From: DASSKW01 sp035701115
Lineage (GTDB): Bacteria > Pseudomonadota > Gammaproteobacteria > Natronospirales > REEB76
Reading direction: 5' to 3'
Assembly: GCA_035701115.1 (NCBI GenBank)
Contig: DASSOA010000029.1
Coordinates: 1-40,293 of the forward strand
DNA: 40,293 bases
In this document: one piece after another, positions 18,410-26,037 of the stretch
Position numbering within the stretch: the first letter of the stretch is position 1
Layout: every line of letters begins with the position of its first letter
Translations under genes and position numbers: made by a program
The notes under the pieces: generated by a model
The model's input: the letters and a program-made list of their open reading frames with translations, nothing else
The model's database searches: none
Told to the model about the DNA's origin: nothing

Positions 18410-18778
18410 ATGCCAAACTTGCCGTTGTCTTTGCGCAACATTTTTCAATGACACTGCATATGTGAAGTTTTTCCGATATTTTCCTGATTTCGAGCCGGCG
18501 GTTTTGCAGTTCTGCGACATGGGCAATTGGCCCGCCAAGGCGCTAGAATAGGGGCCTCAGCGCGGATACAGGCATGATTTTGCTGGGAATTCAAGTCCTT
18601 TTCTGGGTGGTTGCCAGGCAGCGTCTTATTGACTTGGTGAACCAGATTGAGTAAAAAACGGGGCCCGCTACGAGAGTGGCTGGCAATGGGCGCTAGGGCA
18701 CGGGATTGGTACTGTGCAGCGCCCGTATGCATTTTATAAACACCGAATACCAATTCCGGTATCTCAGGAGACAGTCAA
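18410..18778 (+). promoter_or_regulatory. 369-bp non-coding leader upstream of exbB
   Basis: No gene, terminator or Fur-box-like site is visible. The best promoter candidate is TTGACT (18629-18634), 17 nt, TAAAAA (18652-18657), which would give a leader of about 115 nt. Near the exbB start, ATACC/GGTAT can pair just upstream of the CAGGAG ribosome site. The first 200 bp are A+T-rich in patches and otherwise featureless. Confidence 0.35.
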
Positions 18779-19390
18779 GTGAGCTTTCAAGAGTTAATTC
18801 ACATTGCCGCGGTTTCCGGCGGCCTGCTGTATGTCATCGTGTTTTGCTTGTTGGTCGCGCTTACCATCATCGTGGACCGTACCTGGTACCTCGCCAAGAT
18901 TGTGCGCCAGGGTGAACTGATCGCTCACACGATTCTTGAGATGGAAGATGTGGATCGCGATCTGCTCATGGACCTCGCTGTCCGTACCGCCAAGTACCCG
19001 CAGGGTGCGGTGCTGGAAGTGGCGCTGAAATATCCTGATGTGAAGGATCCCGTCAGGCTCGCCGACCTGGTCGAGGAAACCATCCTGCTGCAGGCACCCC
19101 GCGTTGACCGCGGCCTGTGGATGCTCGACACCATCGTGACGCTCGGACCGCTGCTGGGTCTGTTGGGTACCATTATCGGTATCTTCGAGGCCTTCAAGGT
19201 GCTGGGTGCAGCCGATACCGCGCCGACCAAGGTGACGGGTGGCGTGGCGGAAGCGCTGATCGCAACCGCGGCCGGTCTGTTCGTCGCTATTCTCGGCCTG
19301 ATTTTCTTCAACGGCCTCAACAATCGCGTGCGCCTGATCCTCCACCAGATGGAAGCCATCAAGGTCATGCTCGTCAACCGTCTTACCTGA
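18779..19390 (+). CDS. exbB: ExbB/MotA/TolQ family proton channel
   Basis: Inner-membrane subunit of the TonB energising complex, which uses the proton gradient to drive TonB. The product is 203 residues with TM1 at about 12-34 and TM2/TM3 at about 115-140 and 155-180. The TM2-TM3 region (DTIVTLGPLLGLLGTIIGIF, GGVAEALIATAAGLFVAI) is the MotA/TolQ/ExbB signature. The start is GTG at 18779 with CAGGAG 8 nt upstream. It is first in exbB-exbD-tonB; because TonB, not TolA, follows, ExbB is a better name than TolQ. Confidence 0.9.
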   Translation: MSFQELIHIAAVSGGLLYVIVFCLLVALTIIVDRTWYLAKIVRQGELIAHTILEMEDVDRDLLMDLAVRTAKYPQGAVLEVALKYPDVKDPVRLADLVEETILLQAPRVDRGLWMLDTIVTLGPLLGLLGTIIGIFEAFKVLGAADTAPTKVTGGVAEALIATAAGLFVAILGLIFFNGLNNRVRLILHQMEAIKVMLVNRLT

Positions 19391-19469
19391 ACTGCGACCT
19401 CGTTGCATTCGGTAAAGACTTGGTTAACTTCAGAATGACCGTGTCGAACGGTCAAGGCAGGCAGTTGCA

Positions 19470-19865
19470 ATGAAGGGTTTTTTTGAAGCGAAGAAAGGAA
19501 GAATCGAGATCATTCCGATGATCGACATCATGTTCTTCCTGCTGGTCTTCTTCGTCATGATCACGCTGCGCATGATTCCCGCCACGGGTATTGCGTCCAA
19601 GCTGCCGCGAAGCAGCACAGCCGTGACCATCGAGCGTCCGAAGATCATCATCAGCCTTCTGGCCGATGGGGAAATCGTGGTTCAGGATCAGAAAATGACT
19701 TCTGACCAGCTTACCAATTACCTGCTCGGTCAGGATCCTGCGCATGCCAACGTGACTATTGCGGGCGCCAAGGAAGCTTCACTGCAGGATCTCGTGATTG
19801 TCATGGACGCATGTCGAAGCGCCGGCGTGACCCAGATTGGTATCGCTGCCAAAAACACCGATTAA
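19470..19865 (+). CDS. exbD: ExbD/TolR family biopolymer transport protein
   Basis: Single-pass partner of ExbB, 131 residues. A short cytoplasmic N-terminus leads into one TM helix (about 14-37, IIPMIDIMFFLLVFFVMITL) holding the essential membrane aspartate, Asp19. The periplasmic domain follows (VTIAGAKEASLQDLVIVMDA, typical of ExbD/TolR). It lies 79 bp after exbB and 15 bp before tonB, with a GGCAGG ribosome site. Together they transmit proton-motive force to TonB-dependent receptors, none of which are encoded in this window. Confidence 0.92.
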   Translation: MKGFFEAKKGRIEIIPMIDIMFFLLVFFVMITLRMIPATGIASKLPRSSTAVTIERPKIIISLLADGEIVVQDQKMTSDQLTNYLLGQDPAHANVTIAGAKEASLQDLVIVMDACRSAGVTQIGIAAKNTD

Positions 19866-19880
19866 TTCATAGGCCCAACA

Positions 19881-20537
19881 GTGGAAAGAAAATACGTTTT
19901 CACCGAGGGTCTGTTCACGGCCCGACAAGGTACGTCGTTCGCTGTGGCGATCGTGCTGGAGATACTCATTATTGCGGGTATCGCCGGTATCCTCATCTAT
20001 CAAGAGATGCATCCGATACCGCCACCACCGCCCCAGCAAACGAAGCTGGTGACGATTCCCCCGAATCCGCCACCGCCGCCGCCACCGCCGCCGAAAGTGC
20101 CGCAGCCGAAGATCCCGCCACCGCCGGATCAGCAGCCGCTGCATGAGGTGCCGCCGATTCCGTCACCGGTACCGGTGCCGAACGCGGTACCGCCGCCGCC
20201 GCCGCAGCCGCCGCTGCAGCCGCAGCCGCCGCAGCAGGTGGACATGGCGCAGATCAGGAATGACTACTTCTCGCAGTTGCACGCTGCGATCGACGCGGCA
20301 AAGGTTTACCCGCGTGAAGCAGTCTTGTCGGGCGCGACCGGAACCGTCACGGTGTCATTCGACTTCAACAACGGTCAGGTATCGAATGTCCATATCGACC
20401 GGTCCAGCCAGACGCGTTCGCTGGATCGTGCGGCCATGGATGCCGTGGAGAGAGCGCACTATCCGCCGCCGCCTCCACAGCTGGCCAACCAGACCCTGCA
20501 TTTCGTGGTACCCATCGTGTTCAATCTGGGTGGGTAA
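19881..20537 (+). CDS. tonB: Energy transducer TonB
   Basis: Links the ExbBD motor to outer-membrane receptors. The product is 218 residues from a GTG at 19881. An N-terminal TM anchor (about 15-38, FAVAIVLEILIIAGIAGILI) is followed by a periplasmic proline-rich stretch (about 44-115) with runs of up to nine prolines. The C-terminal TonB domain is about 130-218 (YPREAVLSGATGTVTVSFDF, RSLDRAAMDAVERAHYPPPP, FVVPIVFNL). The poly-proline region is coded by CCG/CCA-rich tandem codons, so its length may vary between strains. A strong terminator follows 36 bp later. Confidence 0.93.
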   Translation: MERKYVFTEGLFTARQGTSFAVAIVLEILIIAGIAGILIYQEMHPIPPPPPQQTKLVTIPPNPPPPPPPPPKVPQPKIPPPPDQQPLHEVPPIPSPVPVPNAVPPPPPQPPLQPQPPQQVDMAQIRNDYFSQLHAAIDAAKVYPREAVLSGATGTVTVSFDFNNGQVSNVHIDRSSQTRSLDRAAMDAVERAHYPPPPPQLANQTLHFVVPIVFNLGG

Positions 20538-20572
20538 AGCTGAAGTTCAGGAAATCTGATTGCAGAACCGAA

Positions 20573-20603
20573 GACCGCCCGGTGAACCCGGGCGGTTTTT
20601 TTT
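20573..20603 (+). terminator. Intrinsic terminator after tonB
   Basis: ACCGCCCGG, loop tgaac, CCGGGCGGT followed directly by a run of eight T (20596-20603). A stem of nine pairs plus a perfect U-tract is a textbook Rho-independent terminator for exbB-exbD-tonB. Confidence 0.93.
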
Positions 20604-20730
20604 ATGGTGGATTCCGTCCTCATCCTGCAACACTGCGGTGTCACAATGGGGGCTGCGGTTGCATGCAGCGGTTATACTGGCCGTCTGAATTACCCAACTC
20701 CGAATACAGACTTGCAGGAGAACGCATCCG

Positions 20731-21105
20731 ATGTGGACGTATCTGGCGGTGGCGTTGGGCGGTGCGGCCGGCTGCTGCGCCCGTTACGGACTGACTCAAC
20801 TCGTGCAGCACGTGTATGGGCGGAATTTCCCTCTCGCCACTCTGCTCGTCAATATCCTCGGCTGCCTGCTCATGGGGTTCCTGTTTTTTCTGACGCTGGA
20901 ACGGGTGTCCATGAGCCCGACGCTGCGCGCCGCTGTCCTGACCGGCGGCCTGGGCGGGTTCACGACCTTTTCAACCTTTGCAATGGAATCGCTGTTGCTG
21001 CTGGAGGAGCGTGAAACCGGTTATGCGCTGCTGTATCTTGGATTGTCAGTGGTGCTCGGACTGATTGCGGTGTTGCTGGGCGCCTGGCTCGCCCGGAATA
21101 TCTGA
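20731..21105 (+). CDS. crcB: Fluoride exporter CrcB/Fluc
   Basis: Dual-topology fluoride channel that keeps cytoplasmic fluoride low; 124 residues, normal for the family. Visible hallmarks are GGAAGCCARYGL near the start, the FPLATLLVNILGCLLMGF segment and the signature GGLGGFTTFSTFAMES in the third helix. Four TM helices are expected. The ATG has CAGGAG 10 nt upstream. A TATACT box lies at 20673-20678, but I see no good -35 and no recognisable fluoride riboswitch. The following DUF190 gene is a frequent companion. Confidence 0.95.
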   Translation: MWTYLAVALGGAAGCCARYGLTQLVQHVYGRNFPLATLLVNILGCLLMGFLFFLTLERVSMSPTLRAAVLTGGLGGFTTFSTFAMESLLLLEERETGYALLYLGLSVVLGLIAVLLGAWLARNI

Positions 21106-21123
21106 ACAGGGGAAGGGATCGAG

Positions 21124-21447
21124 ATGGCGAAAGACATGCGTATGGTGCGGATTTACCTGAGCGAAGCGGATCAAGGCAAGAGGCATTCGCTGATCAACGA
21201 GATCATGAGCATTCTCCACGATCAACATCGCGTGCATGGCGTCACGGTGTTTCGCGGCATCGCGGGCTTCGGTGCCGGTGGCACGGTGCGTTCTGCAGAT
21301 TTGCTGAGAATCAGCGCGCATTTACCGTTGGTGGTCGAATTTTTTGACGAAGAATCCGTGGTGGCAGCTGCGCTCGCCGCAATAGGCGACCTGGTTCCCT
21401 CCCGGCATATTGTTTCCTGGCCGATTACCTGCCACGTTGACGAATAG
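21124..21447 (+). CDS. DUF190 family protein
   Basis: A 107-residue soluble protein of the DUF190 family, which has a PII-like ferredoxin fold. The family pattern is present: VRIYLSEADQGKRHSLINEI, then VHGVTVFRGIAGFGAGGTVR, then LPLVVEFFDEESVV. It begins 18 bp after crcB, after AGGGGAAGGGATCGAG, so the two are co-transcribed. Members often sit next to crcB, so a role in fluoride sensing or modulation of the channel is plausible but not demonstrated by the sequence. Confidence 0.9.
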   Translation: MAKDMRMVRIYLSEADQGKRHSLINEIMSILHDQHRVHGVTVFRGIAGFGAGGTVRSADLLRISAHLPLVVEFFDEESVVAAALAAIGDLVPSRHIVSWPITCHVDE

Positions 21448-21505
21448 GACCGACTAAGCCGCAGTTGGTCCCGCTTCCTTCCAATATGACAGTGGCGACA
21501 AGCAA

Positions 21506-22696
21506 ATGATCAACAACCGCCAGCGCGCCTTGCGTTTTGTTATCAGTATCGGAATCGTCAGTCTGTTTGCAGACATGACGTACGAAGGGGCGCGCAGCAT
21601 CATCGGCCCTTATCTCGCGGTTCTCGGCGCGGGTTCGATCTTTGCCGGCCTGGTCGCGGGTCTCGGGGAATTCTTCGGATATGCGATACGGCTGCTTGCC
21701 GGCCGCTATGTGGATCGAACCCACCGCAACTGGCGCGCGATGGGCGCCGGGTACTCGCTCAATATGCTCGCGGTTCCGGCACTGGCGCTGGCGCCGTTCG
21801 CATGGGTGGCTGGAGTACTCGTGTTTCTGGAGCGCATCGGCAAGGGAATCCGCAATCCGGCCAAGGATGCCTTGCTGTCGCACGCAGGGCATGAACTCGG
21901 GCATGGTTATGCATTCGGATTGCATGAGTTTCTCGATCAGCTGGGCGCGGTGAGCGGCCCGCTGCTGGTTGCCGGCGTGCTCGCGCTGGCCGCTTGGTTC
22001 GGAATTCATCTGCCCGCGACACAGTATCGTCTGGCGTTCGCCGCGCTTCTGTTTCCGGGGCTGCTGGCGCTGTTGTTCCTGTGGCGCGCACACACCATTG
22101 AACCCGATGTGCTGCCGCCGCGCGGCAAACTGTTTCAGCGTTTTGACGCGAACTATTACCGCTACATGGCGTTCGCCGTGGTCAGCGTGCTCGGTTTTGC
22201 GCACTTCATTCTTGTATCGTTCCATCTCGAAATAACGCACCGGATCGCACCTGCCCTGATCCCGGTGTTGTTCGCCGTTGCGATGGGGACTGATGCGATT
22301 GGTTCAATCGCGGCAGGCTATCTTTACGATCGTCACGGGCTCAAAGTGCTTTATTCGCTGCCATTGCTGACGTTGCCATCCATACCGCTTCTGTTTGTCG
22401 CGGTGCATCCGGTATGGATCTGGATTGGTGCTGCATTGTGGGGCTTCGCACTCGGTGTTCAGGAAAGTACGGTGCGTGCAGGCGTCGCGACACTGACGCC
22501 GGCGGAGTTGCGTGGTACCGCTTATGGCCTGTTCGACACCATGTTCGGTGCCGCCTGGTTGCTGGGCAGCGTGTTGCTGGGTGCGCTGTACGCAGTACAC
22601 GTGCGATGGCTGGTGTACGCAGCCGTGCTGCTGCAATTGGCTGCGTTGCCGCTGCTCGCAAACCTGCTCCGGCATCGCGACGATCCGGCGGTTTGA
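21506..22696 (+). CDS. MFS transporter
   Basis: Major facilitator superfamily permease, 396 residues with about 12 TM helices. The N-terminal SLFADMTYEGARSIIGPYLA and the loop GRYVDRTHRNWRAMGAGYSL resemble the A-motif region. LERIGKGIRNPAKDALLSHA also fits a MFS_1 subgroup of uncharacterised bacterial permeases. The repeated A-motif-like GYLYDRHGLKVLY marks the second half. It starts 58 bp after DUF190 with a weak ribosome site (GTGGCGAC). Substrate unknown; association with fluoride resistance is not supported beyond proximity. Confidence 0.87.
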   Translation: MINNRQRALRFVISIGIVSLFADMTYEGARSIIGPYLAVLGAGSIFAGLVAGLGEFFGYAIRLLAGRYVDRTHRNWRAMGAGYSLNMLAVPALALAPFAWVAGVLVFLERIGKGIRNPAKDALLSHAGHELGHGYAFGLHEFLDQLGAVSGPLLVAGVLALAAWFGIHLPATQYRLAFAALLFPGLLALLFLWRAHTIEPDVLPPRGKLFQRFDANYYRYMAFAVVSVLGFAHFILVSFHLEITHRIAPALIPVLFAVAMGTDAIGSIAAGYLYDRHGLKVLYSLPLLTLPSIPLLFVAVHPVWIWIGAALWGFALGVQESTVRAGVATLTPAELRGTAYGLFDTMFGAAWLLGSVLLGALYAVHVRWLVYAAVLLQLAALPLLANLLRHRDDPAV

Positions 22697-22750
22697 GAGT
22701 GCCATTGACAGCCGGCGTACAATAATTCAAATGTTAGCCCGGACCCCGTC

Positions 22751-23656
22751 ATGAACGACAAGACACAGGCTCCCAACGCCAGCATCCGCAGCGTCAAACG
22801 AATTCTGTCGAGCATCCGCACCCGTGAGGGCGGCGGATTTATCGTGCATCGGCCGTTTCCGACCAACTTGCTGACGGATTTCGACCCGTTCCTGCTGCTG
22901 GATGAAATGGGTCCGGTGGATTACGGTCCCGGCGAGGCAGTCGGCGCGCCGGATCATCCGCATCGCGGCTTCGAAACCGTAACTTACGTGCTGGAAGGCA
23001 GGATGCAGCACAAGGATTCGCACGGTCACGCCGGCTCGATCGGACCGGGCGATGTGCAGTGGATGACGGCCGGTGCCGGCGTGGCGCATTCGGAAATGCC
23101 CGAAGAAAAATTCCGGGCGGCCGGCGGCCGCATGCACGGGTTCCAGATCTGGGTCAATCTGCCGCAGCGCGACAAGATGATGAAACCGCGCTATCAGGAA
23201 GTGCCGAGCGCAGGCATCCCGGTTGCGGAAAGCAGCGACGGCAGGATAAGAGTCAAGATTATCGCGGGCGAATCGCTGGGCAAACGGGCCGCGATCGATA
23301 CCCGGACACCGATTGCGTTTCTGGACGTTACCGTGCAGCCGGGCGGCGAACTCGTGCAGCCCCTGCCGGCCCATTACAACGCGTTTGCCTTTGTGATTTC
23401 CGGCACCGGCACTTTCGGCAGCGACGCCAGAACAGCATCGGCACATCAGATGGTGATTTTCGACGCCGATGGCGATGCCGCGAAACTGGGTGTCCCCGCG
23501 GATGCGGAGCAGTCCATGCGGTTATTGCTGCTTGCCGGCGTGCCGCTCAATGAGCCGGTGGTGCGTTACGGCCCGTTTGTTATGAACACCGAGCAGGAAA
23601 TCCACCAGGCGATACGCGATTATCAAAGCGGCCGCATGGGCGAGATCAATTTCTGA
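22751..23656 (+). CDS. Pirin family protein
   Basis: Bicupin of 301 residues. The pirin metal site is intact in the N-terminal cupin: His69 and His71 in DHPHRGFETVTYVLEG, and His113 and Glu115 in GVAHSEMPE. The C-terminal cupin lies about 180-285. Bacterial pirins bind iron and some show quercetinase activity or bind partner enzymes; nothing here fixes the role. It starts 54 bp after the MFS gene with a poor ribosome site. Its 3' end overlaps the convergent SRPBCC gene by 11 bp. Confidence 0.92.
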   Translation: MNDKTQAPNASIRSVKRILSSIRTREGGGFIVHRPFPTNLLTDFDPFLLLDEMGPVDYGPGEAVGAPDHPHRGFETVTYVLEGRMQHKDSHGHAGSIGPGDVQWMTAGAGVAHSEMPEEKFRAAGGRMHGFQIWVNLPQRDKMMKPRYQEVPSAGIPVAESSDGRIRVKIIAGESLGKRAAIDTRTPIAFLDVTVQPGGELVQPLPAHYNAFAFVISGTGTFGSDARTASAHQMVIFDADGDAAKLGVPADAEQSMRLLLLAGVPLNEPVVRYGPFVMNTEQEIHQAIRDYQSGRMGEINF

Positions 23657-24134
23657 TCTTCAGGAATTCCCCGAGTCGTTCGATACTCTGCGTCCAGCCT
23701 TCCTGCATTCCCGCCAGATACTGCGCCGCAACAGGTTTCAGACCGGTAGCGCGCGCCCGCACCGTGAGCAGCGTCTGGTTGCCACTGTGTCTGGCAAAGG
23801 TCACGGTGGTCAGCGATTCCAGCACCGGTTCTCCATCCGGGTCCAGGGCTGTGGAGAGAAAGACCAGCCGCTCCGGTGGGAGAATTTCCTGAAACGTGCC
23901 GGACATCGGATACACCACGCCGTCTGGCCCGCGCATGTGAATGAGCAGTTTTTCTCCGATACGCAGATCCACTTCGCAAACCGGATTGGTGAAGCCGCGC
24001 GGACCCCACCAGCGGGCGAGATGTTTGGTATCGGTCCAGGCCCGGAACACCAGCTCACGCGGTGCATCAAATACCCGCGTGATGAGGACTTCCCGTTCCA
24101 GATTTGAATCGGGGTGTACATGCGCATGTGACAT
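23646..24134 (-). CDS. SRPBCC (AHSA1/START-like) domain protein, copy 1
   Basis: A 162-residue single-domain protein of the AHSA1-like SRPBCC superfamily, which forms a hydrophobic ligand cavity. Diagnostic segments are ITRVFDAPRELVFRAWTD, HLARWWGPRGFTNPVCEVDL and the C-terminal amphipathic helix GMQEGWTQSIERLGEFL. The ATG at 24134 follows AAGGAG at 6 nt. It is last of four genes read from the ArsR promoter, 36 bp after its paralogue. Ligand unknown. The copies share the domain but differ in length and N-terminus, suggesting an old duplication. Confidence 0.9.
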   Translation of the reverse strand: MSHAHVHPDSNLEREVLITRVFDAPRELVFRAWTDTKHLARWWGPRGFTNPVCEVDLRIGEKLLIHMRGPDGVVYPMSGTFQEILPPERLVFLSTALDPDGEPVLESLTTVTFARHSGNQTLLTVRARATGLKPVAAQYLAGMQEGWTQSIERLGEFLKIRN

Positions 24135-24170
24135 CGTCTGCTCCTTCCATCTATCCGGCAGTGAGACCAT

Positions 24171-24683
24171 TCAGACAGTTTTCAGATAATTTTCCAGCTG
24201 TTCCATCGTGCCGCCCCAACCTTGCTGCATCGAAGCGTGCGATTGGGCGAATGTTGCCTGTTCGTCCGCCGTTGCATTGAGCGGAGTCCAGCGAATGGTG
24301 AGCAGCGTTCTGTTGCCCTGCGGTTCGAACGTGGTCGTCGAAAGCGTTTCCAGCGGCCACTGCGGATTCAGCGGATGGCGGGTGATACCGCCGTTGGCGT
24401 CCGAGAACGAGCTGATCAGCATCAGCCGTGCCGGCGCCTCGATCTCGCGGAATATCCACTTGCCCCACATCTCGTGTCCGTCCGGCGTCAGCATGCAGTA
24501 ATGAAACATGCCGCCGGGTCGGAAATCCATGTCGCATTTGGGCATGGTGACACCTTTGGGGCCGAACCATTGCATCAGCCTCTCAGGTTCGGTCCATGCT
24601 TTCCAGACCAGTTCGCGCGGTGCAGCGAACACGCGGCTGATGACAAATTCATTCGGGTTGGAATCTCGGCTGGCGGCATTCAT
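24171..24683 (-). CDS. SRPBCC (AHSA1/START-like) domain protein, copy 2
   Basis: A 170-residue paralogue of the neighbouring SRPBCC gene, with FVISRVFAAPRELVWKAWTE, RLMQWFGPKGVTMPKCDMDF and ASMQQGWGGTMEQLENYLKT. The start ATG at 24683 (AGGAG upstream) shares one base with the stop of the VOC gene (TGATG), showing translational coupling. SRPBCC proteins with ArsR regulators and PhnB-like VOC proteins are a common bacterial cassette; substrate and physiology are usually unknown. Confidence 0.9.
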   Translation of the reverse strand: MNAASRDSNPNEFVISRVFAAPRELVWKAWTEPERLMQWFGPKGVTMPKCDMDFRPGGMFHYCMLTPDGHEMWGKWIFREIEAPARLMLISSFSDANGGITRHPLNPQWPLETLSTTTFEPQGNRTLLTIRWTPLNATADEQATFAQSHASMQQGWGGTMEQLENYLKTV

Positions 24684-25186
24684 CAGGTTTCTCCTGCATA
24701 GGCACGTTGCAATGCGTTGATGTCCAGTTTCTTCATGTTCAGCATGGCAGACATCGCGCGCTGACAGCCATCCGAGCGCGCATCGCTCAGCAATTCCGCC
24801 AGCTGTTCCGGCACGATCTGCCACGACAATCCGAATTTATCCTTGAGCCAGCCGCATTGCTGGGCGGCGGTGTCGCCACCCGCCGAGAGTTTTTCCCAGT
24901 AATAATCGATTTCGTGCTGGCTGCTGCACATGACCTGCAGCGAAACTGCTTCATTGAATTTGAACTGCGGCCCGCCGTTGAGCGCGGTAAACGGCTGGCC
25001 ATTCAGTTCGAAGTTCACGGTCAGCACCAGGCCCGCGGGCTGGCCATGAATCTCGTGACCGGTTTCGCTGAAGTGATTGATCCGGGTTATGCGCGAATCC
25101 CTGAAAATCGCCACGTAAAATTTCGCGGCGTCTTCGGCCTGCCTATCGAACCAAAGGCAGGGGACGATAGTGTTAAGTCTTGGCAT
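24683..25186 (-). CDS. VOC family protein (PhnB-like, 3-dmu-9_3-mt domain)
   Basis: A 167-residue vicinal-oxygen-chelate fold protein of the PhnB-like group. Features are IVPCLWFDRQAEDAAKFYVA at the N-terminus, ALNGGPQFKFNEAVSLQVMC, the helix EIDYYWEKLSAGGDTAAQQC and LKDKFGLSWQIVPEQLAELL near the C-terminus. No catalytic role is evident; many of these proteins lack a complete metal site. The ATG follows AAGGAG, 13 bp after the ArsR gene. It is the second gene of the operon. Confidence 0.9.
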   Translation of the reverse strand: MPRLNTIVPCLWFDRQAEDAAKFYVAIFRDSRITRINHFSETGHEIHGQPAGLVLTVNFELNGQPFTALNGGPQFKFNEAVSLQVMCSSQHEIDYYWEKLSAGGDTAAQQCGWLKDKFGLSWQIVPEQLAELLSDARSDGCQRAMSAMLNMKKLDINALQRAYAGET

Positions 25187-25199
25187 GATCAGCTCCTTG

Positions 25200-25550
25200 T
25201 CAGGAATGCGTGTCGCCGGTATTGGGTTTCGCTTGCAGCTCGCGCAGATAGTCTTCCAGCTGGTCGAATTTCTGTTCCCAGAAGCGGCGGTATTGCTCCA
25301 CCCAGTCGGCCACGTCCTGCAGCGGCTTGGCCGCCAGCTTGCAGGGCCGCCACTGGGCGTGGCGGCCGCGGGTAATCAGGCCGGCCTTTTCCAGCACCTT
25401 GAGGTGCTTGGTCACGGCCGGGGCGCTGATCTCGAATGGCGCCGCCAGCTCCGAGACCGTGGTCTCTCCCGAGGCCAGCCTGGCCAGGATGGCCCGCCGA
25501 GTCGGGTCGGCGAGGGCAGCGAACGTGGCGCTGAGGTGATCGGTGGGCAT
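25200..25550 (-). CDS. ArsR/SmtB family transcriptional regulator
   Basis: A 116-residue winged-helix repressor. The HTH reads LADPTRRAILARLASGETTV, then SELAAPFEISAPAVTKHLKV, then LEKAGLITRGRHAQWRPCKL. No metal-binding ELCVCDL-type cysteine motif is present, so it is not a classic arsenic or metal sensor; it belongs with regulators that sit beside SRPBCC/AHSA1 genes. The C-terminal WVEQYRRFWEQKFDQLEDYL helix is typical of that subgroup. As first gene of the operon it probably regulates its own promoter. Confidence 0.92.
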   Translation of the reverse strand: MPTDHLSATFAALADPTRRAILARLASGETTVSELAAPFEISAPAVTKHLKVLEKAGLITRGRHAQWRPCKLAAKPLQDVADWVEQYRRFWEQKFDQLEDYLRELQAKPNTGDTHS

Positions 25551-25587
25551 TTGTAATAAACCGATAGGGTAATTAACTTATAGGTGA

Positions 25588-25615
25588 AGTATAGGCAAGA
25601 TTTTTGGGCTGTCAA
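25588..25615 (-). promoter_or_regulatory. Near-consensus promoter of the arsR-VOC-SRPBCC operon
   Basis: On the minus strand TTGACA (25615-25610) and TATACT (25593-25588) are separated by 16 nt, one of the best sigma-70 matches in the window. Downstream, CCTATA-like hexamers recur (CCTATA, CCTATA, CCTATC) between the -10 box and the ArsR start codon; these could be part of its operator. Confidence 0.75.
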
Positions 25616-25712
25616 TGGTTCTTGATGATCTCAGGTATCCTGTTTAACCGATTGATAACCAAGAACAATCAGTCGTGAACAGGCAATGAGCAGAGTACGA
25701 ACGGTGAATGCG

Positions 25713-25955
25713 ATGAAGACTGCCTACGACCTGTCTAAAATGAAATCCCCCAAGAACCCCTATGCGGCAAAACTCAAGAAGCCGGTTTCGATACGGCTTT
25801 CCGAGGACGTCATTGTCTATTTCAAGGGAATGGCGGCCGAATCCGGTGTGCCCTATCAGAACCTGATGAATGTCTACTTGCGGGACTGCGTCATGAAGCA
25901 GCGAAAAGTCGAGATTGAGTGGCCGGCCAAGCCCCGACGTGAATATCCGGGGTGA
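25713..25955 (+). CDS. Orphan BrnA/CopG-like antitoxin
   Basis: An 80-residue protein with the pattern MKTAYDLSK, NPYAAKLKKPVSIRLSEDVI, VYFKGMAAESGVPYQNLMNV and YLRDCVMKQRK. This is the ribbon-helix-helix DNA-binding domain of BrnA/CopG-type antitoxins. I chose the ATG at 25713 because family members begin M-K-x-x-Y-D-x-S-K; an in-frame ATG at 25686 is the alternative. No BrnT toxin gene is on either side: upstream is the ArsR promoter region and downstream is non-coding. It may be a solitary regulator, or the remnant of a toxin-antitoxin pair. Confidence 0.75.
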   Translation: MKTAYDLSKMKSPKNPYAAKLKKPVSIRLSEDVIVYFKGMAAESGVPYQNLMNVYLRDCVMKQRKVEIEWPAKPRREYPG

Positions 25956-26011
25956 CGTGTAAATCAGCCCAAGAGGGTTGGTTGCGGCTGAAAACATTCC
26001 GATAAATGCAG

Positions 26012-26037
26012 GGCGGGTTAGCGAAGCGTAACCCGCC
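26012..26037. repeat. REP-like palindrome
   Basis: GGCGGGTTA, centre gcgaagcg, TAACCCGCC: a 9-bp perfect stem with a short imperfect centre. This is the form of the widespread intergenic REP-type palindromes of proteobacteria. It is the only copy I noticed here. The rest of the gap between the antitoxin and ssrA (25956-26186) holds no gene that I can support. Confidence 0.6.

Noticed and set aside
20604..20730. Fluoride riboswitch upstream of crcB
   Set aside because: I could not find the conserved GGNGATGG start or the terminal CTGATGACTCC segment of the motif.
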